Part shown: positions 38,474-46,766 of the stretch, piece after piece
Position numbering within the stretch: position 1 is the stretch's first letter
Layout of the letters: every line of letters begins with the position of its first letter
DNA from: DASWIG01 sp965371445
GTDB taxonomy: Bacteria; Acidobacteriota; Thermoanaerobaculia; Multivoradales; J023
DNA: 51,664 nucleotides
Direction of reading: 5' to 3'
NCBI GenBank assembly: GCA_965371445.1
Contig: CBDUYN010000058.1
Coordinates: forward strand, 1-51,664
Program-made: the position numbers and the translations under genes
Notes under the pieces: model-generated
What the model was told of the DNA's origin: nothing
Databases searched by the model: none
Seen by the model: the letters and a program-made list of their open reading frames with translations, nothing else

Positions 38474-39532
38474 TCAGCTTCCTTTTTCCGCGGCATTCTC
38501 CTCGGCGTGGCGGCCCTCGGCGCGACGGACCTCCTCGGCGTAGCGCCGGACGCCCTCGAAGAGGGCTTCGGCGATGTGGTCCCGATACAGGGAGCGGCTC
38601 AGGAGCTTCGCCTCCTCTTCGTTCGAGAGACAGGAGACCTCCGCCAGGATCGCCGGCATGTCTGTCGCTACTAATACCACGAACGGCGCCGTCTTGACCC
38701 CCCGGTCACGGAGAGCCGGGTTGACGCTGCGCAAAGAGCGGTAAAGCGACCTCTGGACCCGGGTCGCCAACTGCCGCGAGCGGTCGTGCTGGGCGTTTAA
38801 GAGGATGCTACGGATGATCGAGCTCTGGTCGGCGAGCGAATAGCCCGAATTCTGGTTCTCGCGCCGGGCGAGCGAGGCCAGCTCCGGGTCGTCGGTGGGG
38901 CCGAGGAAGTAGGTCTCGACGCCGCGGACGGCGCGGGTGGCGATCCAGTTGATGTGGATGGAGACGAAGAGATCCGCCGCCTCCTGGTTGGCCAAGTCGC
39001 TTCGCTCCTTCAAGGAAAGCGGGTGATCGTCTTCGCGGGTCATCGAGACCTCGAACGTCTGGGCGCTCAAGAGGTCCCGCAGACGCAGCGCGATGTCGAG
39101 CGTCAGGTCCTTCTCGCGGAGCTCGCCGTTGGTGGTCCCGACGTCCTCGCCGCCGTGGCCGGGATCGAGGACGATATGTCGAACCTGAAGGGGGAGGAGC
39201 GAAGTGTCGATCGCCCGCGGAGGATCCGCGGTGAGCTTGGGCTCGGCGGCCCAGCGAGAGCGCGGAGCTCCGGCCGCGGACGCCTGGCCTGAGGCCTCGC
39301 CGACCGGACGCGTTACCGCGGTGGCGCCCGCGTGCGCCCGTGGCCAGAGAAAGAGGGCCGGTGCGGCCAGGAGCGCCGGCACCAGCAGAAGCGCCGCGTA
39401 GCGCCAGGGGGAGGACGGCGGGCTCGCCGGTGGCTCGCGTTGCTTGGGAACCTGGGTGCCCTCGATCAAAGCCAGGTTCTCGGCCACCGTCTGGCGCAGG
39501 ACGAATCTTTTGAGCTCTTCGGTCTCCGACAT
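38474..39532 (-). CDS. N-acetylmuramoyl-L-alanine amidase (Amidase_3)
   Basis: 352 residues. A cytosolic N-terminal tail is followed by one TM helix (~45-65, YAALLLVPALLAAPALFLW). The zinc amidase domain begins HIVLDPGHGGED, with FVSIHIN and the glutamate in ILAEVSCLSN as expected. It cleaves peptide stems from glycan strands in the periplasm at division or in remodelling. First gene of the minus-strand operon with the MamK-like actin, tyrA and sirtuin genes. No AMIN targeting domain is seen. Confidence 0.9.
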   Translation of the reverse strand: MSETEELKRFVLRQTVAENLALIEGTQVPKQREPPASPPSSPWRYAALLLVPALLAAPALFLWPRAHAGATAVTRPVGEASGQASAAGAPRSRWAAEPKLTADPPRAIDTSLLPLQVRHIVLDPGHGGEDVGTTNGELREKDLTLDIALRLRDLLSAQTFEVSMTREDDHPLSLKERSDLANQEAADLFVSIHINWIATRAVRGVETYFLGPTDDPELASLARRENQNSGYSLADQSSIIRSILLNAQHDRSRQLATRVQRSLYRSLRSVNPALRDRGVKTAPFVVLVATDMPAILAEVSCLSNEEEAKLLSRSLYRDHIAEALFEGVRRYAEEVRRAEGRHAEENAAEKGS

Positions 39533-39661
39533 CCGGCGAATTTTATCAGAAACGGCGCCAGAGGGTCCATGGCGGGCGGGAATACGACGACTTTTGGCCG
39601 GTCACGACGCCTGGGATAGGCTGAAGCCTGGATCGACGAAGCTCTCTGCCTGGGAAACATC

Positions 39662-40420
39662 ATGAGAATCGACATGCCGACGGAGTTCGCCAGTGAAGAC
39701 TATGAGCTGACCTACCCCGAGGGAGTCGAGGACCACTGGTGGCACCTGGCACGAAACAGGATCCTGACCCACGAGCTGCGCAAGGTCACGCCTCCGGGGT
39801 CCCACCTCCTGGACGTCGGATGCGGCCGTGGAATCGCCGTCCGGCACTTCCTGGGTGAGGGGTTCCGGTGCATCGGGGTCGAGCTCGGGCGGCCGCGGCC
39901 GCTCTCCGGTTTGAAGGGCCATCTGCGGTGCGGGATCAAGGCCGAGGAGCTCCCCGAAGCGGAACGAGGCGTCGTCGACGTCGTCTTGCTGCTCGACGTC
40001 GTCGAGCACCTCGCGGACCCGGCCCGATTCCTCAAGGACCTGTCGGCGGCTTTCCCCGTCCTGCGCCTCGTCGTCGTCGCCGTTCCCGCTCGTCCCGAGC
40101 TGTGGACGAACTATGACGACCTCTTCAGGCACTACCGGCGTTATACGATCGAGATGATCGAAGACCTTGCTGGCGAGCTGGGTTGGGAGCTCGTGACGAG
40201 AGGTTATTTCTTCCGCTCGATCTATCTACCCATCCGGGTGCTGAAGGAATGGAAACGGCCGAGGTCGCTCGCCATGCGCTCACCCCGGGGACTCTTCAAA
40301 TGGCTTCACAAGATGTTCTCTTACGTCCTCGTCGCGGATTATTTCTTGCTGCCGAAAGCCGTTCCCGGGACCTCGGTCGTCGCCGTTTTTTCCCTGGGCG
40401 AGCGGCGCGTTCAGTCGTAG
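39662..40420 (+). CDS. SAM-dependent methyltransferase
   Basis: 252 residues of the class I (Methyltransf_23-like) type. Motif I HLLDVGCGRGIAV is near 48-60, and the acidic post-motif is VVLLLDVVEHLADP. The central part resembles methyltransferases that act on glycan or lipid biosynthesis (RHYRRYTIEMIEDL). A basic C-terminal segment with some hydrophobic stretches could bind membranes. Its stop region overlaps the convergent DinB gene by 10 bp. Substrate not determined. Confidence 0.82.
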   Translation: MRIDMPTEFASEDYELTYPEGVEDHWWHLARNRILTHELRKVTPPGSHLLDVGCGRGIAVRHFLGEGFRCIGVELGRPRPLSGLKGHLRCGIKAEELPEAERGVVDVVLLLDVVEHLADPARFLKDLSAAFPVLRLVVVAVPARPELWTNYDDLFRHYRRYTIEMIEDLAGELGWELVTRGYFFRSIYLPIRVLKEWKRPRSLAMRSPRGLFKWLHKMFSYVLVADYFLLPKAVPGTSVVAVFSLGERRVQS

Positions 40421-40896
40421 CTCATCGCCTTGAGGTCAAAAGCCCTGCGCAGCAGACCGAGCTGACCGATGTGGTAGGACTCGTGCTGGATCAAGAACGC
40501 GATGCCGCCGAGGACCGTGTCGTCGGCGACGGGGAACTCCTGGGTCGACAACGCTCCGAGGTCCGCCTTGCTCAAGCTTCGGCAGCGCTCGGCGAGAAGC
40601 CCGGACACCTCCTGCCAGGCGGCCAGCACTTCTTTGACCACCGGGAACTCCGTGAAGTCCTCGATCGACTTGAGCCCTTCCAGGACTTCCTTCAAGGGGT
40701 TCGTCGCCTCGGCGCCGAGGTAGGCGGCGAGGAAGTAGCGGGCGTCGACCAGGTGGCAGGCGATGAAAGCGACGTTGTTCGTCCGGTCGTTGATCCGGGT
40801 GCGTGCGGCCTCGTCGTCGATGCCGTCGAGGCAGTTGGCAAAGAGCCTCGTGTTGAGTCTCAAAAGCTCGTAAAGCGGTTGGACGGACGGCTCCAT
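40411..40896 (-). CDS. DinB-family protein
   Basis: 161-residue four-helix protein. Metal-site histidines are visible in FIACHLVDARYF and in FLIQHESYHIGQLG, the latter being the family signature. DinB/YfiT proteins are metal-dependent thiol transferases or hydrolases of varied role. It is convergent with the methyltransferase, and 70 bp downstream of FmdB on the same strand. Confidence 0.85.
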   Translation of the reverse strand: MEPSVQPLYELLRLNTRLFANCLDGIDDEAARTRINDRTNNVAFIACHLVDARYFLAAYLGAEATNPLKEVLEGLKSIEDFTEFPVVKEVLAAWQEVSGLLAERCRSLSKADLGALSTQEFPVADDTVLGGIAFLIQHESYHIGQLGLLRRAFDLKAMSYD

Positions 40897-40966
40897 GTCC
40901 TCTCCCTGGTTACGGTCGTCTCGCGATCATGTGGGCGGCCCGCCGGGCCGCCGGGGTTCAGAAGCT

Positions 40967-41176
40967 TCACGTGGGGGTGCCGCGGCAGCAGCCTCCGGCC
41001 GGCGCCATGGCCGCCCCGGCCGAGCTCTCGGCGCTCGCCGCGAACGTCGAGAAAAGCTTCTCCAAGCTCTCGGCCCCGCACTCTGGGCAGAGGAGCTCCT
41101 CGGCTCCGGCTTCGAGGCGCTGGAGCACCTCGAAGCGGTGATCGCAGTCGTCGCATCGATACTCGTAGAGTGGCAT
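40967..41176 (-). CDS. FmdB-family zinc-ribbon protein
   Basis: 69 residues. The N-terminus MPLYEYRCDDCDHRFEVLQ and CPECG form the zinc ribbon of the FmdB family (putative regulators). The C-terminus is Ala-rich and ends in GGCCRGTPT. Function is not well known for the family. It is short but well supported by the motif and length. Confidence 0.9.
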   Translation of the reverse strand: MPLYEYRCDDCDHRFEVLQRLEAGAEELLCPECGAESLEKLFSTFAASAESSAGAAMAPAGGCCRGTPT

Positions 41177-41212
41177 CTTGCTTTTTCCTCCGTCTGAGGT
41201 AGATCGCTTCTC

Positions 41213-42373
<1,161 letters not shown>

Positions 42374-42513
42374 GACCTTGTGGATGGTAGGACCCGGAGA
42401 TTCGGGGGCGGGTTTGGAGGCGGCGCTCGTCGACCGTCTCGGAAAGGCCTTCAGGCCAGGTGGACTTCTCTCGCCCGCCGCCGCTCAAGGGTTGGCGACC
42501 GGGCACAAGGATT

Positions 42514-42589
<76 letters not shown>

Positions 42590-42723
42590 ACGGTGCTCAG
42601 GCCCCGCGGCGGGAGCGGCAGCATACAACCCTCTCGAGGGGGGTGTCAACGCGCCGCGGCACGAGAATCTCCGTGAGGTGAGGCGGAGCCTCCGGGACCA
42701 CCCGCGTGGGCTGCGCGGAATCC

Positions 42724-43263
42724 CTAGAAGCGGTAGGCGACCCCGACGTGAGCGTGGGCAAAGAACTGGGCGTAGTCGAGGTCGGCGTAGTGACCCGAGA
42801 GGTCGAGGAGCAAGAGCATACGGTCGTTCAGCTTGAAGCCTGCCGTCACTCCGACGTTGACCCCCACGGAGGAATCGCTCTCCAGCCCTCCCCCGGCACC
42901 GAAGTCGTAGAGGCCGATCCCAAGGTAGAGCCCCGATTCGTAGAAGGGCCCGGAATAGAGGTACTCGCCGACCAGCGACAGGTAGGTCAGGTCGTTGCCG
43001 GAGCCGCCGTCGGTCTCCAGGGTGATCTGGCCGAGGCGAGCGCCCCAGCGGACGTCTTTCTCGAGGTCCATCGCGAACACCGCTTGCCAACTGAAGTTGT
43101 CGAAGCCGGGTTCGGGCTCGACGTCGCCCGAGCCGCCGAGGCCGACCATCAGGCCCACCAGGTAGGTACGGGCGTAGCGGTCCTTGGCCGCGGCCTCAAG
43201 CGGCAGAAGTCCCAGGGCGAACAGGAAGAGCAGGATGACGATCAGGCGACGTGGGTGAGACAA
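42724..43263 (-). CDS. Small outer-membrane beta-barrel protein
   Basis: 179 residues. A signal peptide (LIVILLFLFALGLLPLEAAA) is followed by alternating beta strands and a C-terminal ...HVGVAYRF with terminal Phe, typical of an 8-strand barrel. The start is TTG at 43263, supported by AAGGAGG at proper spacing. No enzyme motif is seen. It is downstream of the ComF gene's divergent start and upstream of the tRNA. Function unknown. Confidence 0.75.
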   Translation of the reverse strand: MSHPRRLIVILLFLFALGLLPLEAAAKDRYARTYLVGLMVGLGGSGDVEPEPGFDNFSWQAVFAMDLEKDVRWGARLGQITLETDGGSGNDLTYLSLVGEYLYSGPFYESGLYLGIGLYDFGAGGGLESDSSVGVNVGVTAGFKLNDRMLLLLDLSGHYADLDYAQFFAHAHVGVAYRF

Positions 43264-43361
43264 GGTATCCTCCTTGAGGGGCGCGGCTCCGTACGAGAGC
43301 CGTTGAGTTTTGAGCGGCCGGGCGATGCGAGAGCGATCGGCACGCCTCGCCTCGGCCTATC

Positions 43362-44279
43362 ATGCCAGAGATCGGCCCGGCACCGGATACGATAGACGGC
43401 AAGAGCGCACACCGAATGCCAGTTGCCATGGTTTACGCACCAACCCCACCGAACGTCACAACGGCCGCCGCCGGGCGCCCGGCAACACGCCCGAGCCTCA
43501 CGGGCAAGGCCTGGAGTCATCTCGTCCAGTGGATTCTGCCGGCTCCCTGCCTGGGGTGCGGTGAGGTCGTCTGGGAGCCGCGCGGCTCCCTCGGCCTTTG
43601 CCCGTCCTGCCGGCGGCGGCTCGTCCGCTGGCCGCCGGGCTGCTCCCTCTGCGCGCGCCCCCTGGCGGCGGTTGCGGACCTGCCGTCCGGTACTCGCTGC
43701 GGAGCCTGCCGCACGAGCCCGCCTCCCTACGACCGGCTCCTCGCCGCCTGGTGCTACCAGCCGCCCCTCGACGAGACCCTGATGGCCCTCAAGTTCCGCC
43801 GCCTGGACTACCTGGGCACCCAGCTGGGAAAGGCCATGGCAGCCCTCTACCACGGCGAGCTCGAAGACCGCGAGCTGGTCGTACCCGTCCCCCTTTACTG
43901 GAGTCGTCGTCTGCGTCGCGGCTTCAACCAGGCCGCGCTCCTCGCGCAGCCGCTCGCCAAGGCCCTCGACGTGCCGATCGAGGGGACGCTCAGCCGGCGC
44001 CGCGCCACCGCCCACCAGAGCCGCCTGTCGAGCCGCGACCGCAGCGACAACCTCGCGGGCGCCTTCGCCGTCCGCCGTGCGGACAGCTGCCGGGGACGCC
44101 GCATCCTCCTCGTCGACGACGTCACCACCACCGGAGCCACCCTCGCCGCCGCCGCCCAGGCCCTCCGCGACGCCGGCGCCGCTTCGGTGGTGGCACTCGT
44201 CGCCGCGCGGACGCCGAAGGCCGGAGAGGTCCCCTCGGGCTCCGGGGTCCGGGCTGCGGAACAGGATCCGGAGATCTAA
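43362..44279 (+). CDS. ComF-family phosphoribosyltransferase-like protein
   Basis: Up to 305 residues. Cysteine pairs CLGC, CPSC, CSLC and CGAC form the double zinc ribbon. The PRPP-type loop ILLVDDVTTTGAT is near the C-terminus. GFNQAALLAQPLA is the family's central motif. ComF takes part in DNA uptake in competent bacteria, and type IV pilus genes occur nearby. The start is uncertain: ATGs at 43362, 43416 and 43428 are all in frame, none with a good ribosome site; the zinc ribbon begins only at residue ~63. Confidence 0.85.
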   Translation: MPEIGPAPDTIDGKSAHRMPVAMVYAPTPPNVTTAAAGRPATRPSLTGKAWSHLVQWILPAPCLGCGEVVWEPRGSLGLCPSCRRRLVRWPPGCSLCARPLAAVADLPSGTRCGACRTSPPPYDRLLAAWCYQPPLDETLMALKFRRLDYLGTQLGKAMAALYHGELEDRELVVPVPLYWSRRLRRGFNQAALLAQPLAKALDVPIEGTLSRRRATAHQSRLSSRDRSDNLAGAFAVRRADSCRGRRILLVDDVTTTGATLAAAAQALRDAGAASVVALVAARTPKAGEVPSGSGVRAAEQDPEI

Positions 44280-44637
44280 GAGTGGCAGAAAGAGCACACC
44301 CATGAACGAAAAGTCACTCCTCCCGAGGCCTGTCCGAGGAGAGGACTTGGCGGCGTCCCATGTCCTGTCCGGAGCGCGCGGGCTTCCGGCAAGTGCGCAG
44401 GCTTGGTGTTGGCACAGTGGGATATGACTCTGAGCGATGGCCCGGATCTTGCAAATATGTTCCCTGCGGACCTTTTCGGCAGGTCTCGGGCATCGACGGC
44501 CTTGGGCGTCCGTAGCCTCGGGCCTACGGCTTGGACCGCCGCCATTGGTCCCTGAAATGGAGCCGTTCGCGGACATCGACTTGCGCCGGCCGGAGCGTTC
44601 GTTTTAAGTTCGTCCCATTGCGAATCTACCGAGAGCC
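44280..44637 (+). other. Intergenic region before the barrel protein
   Basis: About 360 bp with no convincing gene. A 41-codon frame (ATG at 44302) lacks a ribosome site. TTGGCACAG at ~44406 recalls a sigma-54 minus-24 box, but the minus-12 GC is missing. I see no riboswitch consensus that I recognise. Confidence 0.4.
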
Positions 44638-46578
44638 GTGAAGATGAGCGACCTGAATTCCCCACCCGATGCCGAAGCCGACTGGCGCAGGGGCGCTATG
44701 TGGCTTTTCCTCCTCGCTGTGCTGCTCGGCGGCCTTGGCGTATCGCCGCTCGCCGCGGATGAGCCGCAGGAAGCCGAAGCGACGGTTTCCGGGCGGGTGT
44801 GGGGAGAGGTGTCTCCACGGGGTGAGAAGGCGCTGGTCGAGGCTCAGGTCTACGCCTACGAGGTAGCGAGCCTGAAGCTGGAGCAGGTGCTGAGCGACGA
44901 GGACGGCCGTTTCCTCTTCAAGCGGCTGCCGGCCGGGCTCTACAAGATCGTCGCCTACAAGGCGGGCTTCGTGCCCGCGGTGGAGCTGCTGATGCGGCGC
45001 ACGAAAGATCTTCGCCAGTCGGTCGAGCTGCGGCTGCGCGAGGAAGCGACCGGCGACGTCCGAGCGGCGGAGACCTACTGGGACGCCCGGGCACGGGTTC
45101 CGGCCGACGTCCTGCGCCACATCAACCGGATGAGGCTGCGCGAGTCGACGCTCGACTCGTCGCTCCAGGTGGCCGGAGGCTCGCTTTTCTCCGCCCAGAT
45201 GGTGGCGGAGAGCGGGGTGAGCGACCTGGGGGCGGCAGAGGGTCAGCTGACCGGCGCTTCCGTCGGCCTGAGCGGCGCCGTCGGTCCGCTGGCGCTCTCT
45301 TTCGACGGACGGTATCAGCAGCTGGTGCCGTCGGGCGAGAACGCGGCCGGCCTACCGGGGGGAGAGGTGCGGACGATGGCCTTTTACCTCGAAAGCAAAC
45401 GCCAGGATCGCCTGAGCCTCCTCTCCTCGGTCGGCGAGATGGCCAACTTTGCCGGAGCAACGTTCGTTCCCGTCGACTTGCGCCACTACCAGCTGCGCTG
45501 GTCCGGCCCCACGGGTGCCGGCTCCTCCAACCTCCTGGCGCAGTTCATCGCCGAGTCCAACTATCACCGGGGCCTGGGGATCCAGCCGGCCGACGTCCCG
45601 GAGGCCTCCCGCACCTGGGCGTTCGAGGGCTCCTACCACCGTGACGTGGGGGAGACGACCTCGCTCCGGACGGGCTTCGCCTACCGCGCCCGAGAAACGG
45701 TCGATCCGCTGGCGACGACACCGGTCGCCGAGAAAGTCTCGGTCTACGGCATGGTGGAGTCTCAGATCCAGCCCCGGATCCTGGTCGAGTACGGCCTCTA
45801 CTCCTCGGTCAACGAAGACAACCTCTCCCTGACGCCGACCGGGGGCATGGTGGTGCGTCTCGGCGAAACCTGGCAGGCGCGCACCTCGGTGTCGCAGCGC
45901 GTCGAGCCGGCGTCCGAGGAGCAGCAGTCCTACCGCGACTTCAACACCGCCTTCTACGGCGACGGCACCACCTGCCAGCAGGTGGGAGAGTCCTGCTACG
46001 AGGTGAGCTTCGCGCAGGGACGCGAGGACGAGGAGGGCTTCCTCGTCGGCGCGATCCACCGCGAGTATGCCGAGACGCTGCGCCTCTATTTCAGCGACGA
46101 TTTCTTCAACCGGCTCGAAAGCCTCCTCGTATTGCCCGGCGACGAGATCCCGGAGGTCAGGTTCCGCATGGTGCGCAAGATCTCGCCGCGGGTGCTGGCC
46201 AAGCTGGAGTCGAGCTACGCCGAGGGCGGCGGCGGCATCTTCTACGCCACCGACAAGATCGCCTACGAGAACGAGGTCCGCTACCTCGTCACCTCCCTCG
46301 ACACCCGGTTCCAGCAGACCTCGACCGGCGTCTTCGTCGCGTTTCACCACCTTGAGCAGGCCTTGAATCCGACCGGAGAGGAAGGCAACTCTTCCCAGCT
46401 CGAGATCCAGCGCCTCCAGCTGATGCTCACTCAGGATCTCTCCGCCCTCGCCGACCTCACCGCCAACTGGGCCCTGCGCCTCAACATGGAGCTCAGCCGC
46501 GGCTCGAATCCCTACACCCTGACGAGTGACGACGAGCTCTACAAGAAGCTCACCGGCGGCATCACCGTGAGCTTTTGA
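44638..46578 (+). CDS. Outer-membrane protein with regulatory-like plug and beta-barrel
   Basis: 646 residues. A signal/anchor helix lies at ~22-40 (WLFLLAVLLGGLGVSPLAA). Residues ~47-125 match a carboxypeptidase-regulatory-like (CarboxypepD_reg) domain. The rest is strand-rich with repeated alternating segments and ends in ...GGITVSF, the barrel end signal. It resembles the TonB-receptor-like proteins of acidobacteria but lacks a plug and TonB box. Cys pair CQQVGESC near 440 may form a disulfide. Function unknown. Confidence 0.72.
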   Translation: MKMSDLNSPPDAEADWRRGAMWLFLLAVLLGGLGVSPLAADEPQEAEATVSGRVWGEVSPRGEKALVEAQVYAYEVASLKLEQVLSDEDGRFLFKRLPAGLYKIVAYKAGFVPAVELLMRRTKDLRQSVELRLREEATGDVRAAETYWDARARVPADVLRHINRMRLRESTLDSSLQVAGGSLFSAQMVAESGVSDLGAAEGQLTGASVGLSGAVGPLALSFDGRYQQLVPSGENAAGLPGGEVRTMAFYLESKRQDRLSLLSSVGEMANFAGATFVPVDLRHYQLRWSGPTGAGSSNLLAQFIAESNYHRGLGIQPADVPEASRTWAFEGSYHRDVGETTSLRTGFAYRARETVDPLATTPVAEKVSVYGMVESQIQPRILVEYGLYSSVNEDNLSLTPTGGMVVRLGETWQARTSVSQRVEPASEEQQSYRDFNTAFYGDGTTCQQVGESCYEVSFAQGREDEEGFLVGAIHREYAETLRLYFSDDFFNRLESLLVLPGDEIPEVRFRMVRKISPRVLAKLESSYAEGGGGIFYATDKIAYENEVRYLVTSLDTRFQQTSTGVFVAFHHLEQALNPTGEEGNSSQLEIQRLQLMLTQDLSALADLTANWALRLNMELSRGSNPYTLTSDDELYKKLTGGITVSF

Positions 46579-46718
46579 CGACCCTTTCCCCTCTTCCCTC
46601 CCGCTCGCTCTTACAGATATTTGAATTCACCAGATTGAATGGTGTCCATTTCTTTGAACCTCCGAGGGCTCTGCGGCCGGCTCGAGGGGCCTCGGGACCG
46701 ATTCAAAATTTGCCGGGG

Positions 46719-46734
46719 TGGCACGGATCCTGCT
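46719..46734 (+). promoter_or_regulatory. Sigma-54 promoter
   Basis: TGGCACG-N4-CTGCT, with GG at 46720-46721 and GC at 46732-46733 separated by exactly 10 nt, close to the TGGCACG-N4-TTGC(A/T) consensus. It lies 33 bp before the ATG of the histidine kinase at 46767. Start of transcription would be near 46745. A sigma-54 activator (pilR) is present in the window, but which activator works here is not known. Confidence 0.75.
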
Positions 46735-46766
46735 TAGGTCAAGAGACGTTGTAAGAGCTTGAGGCC

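Noticed and set aside
44400..44430. Sigma-54 promoter near 44406
   Set aside because: TTGGCACAG matches the minus-24 box, but the minus-12 GC at the right spacing is absent.
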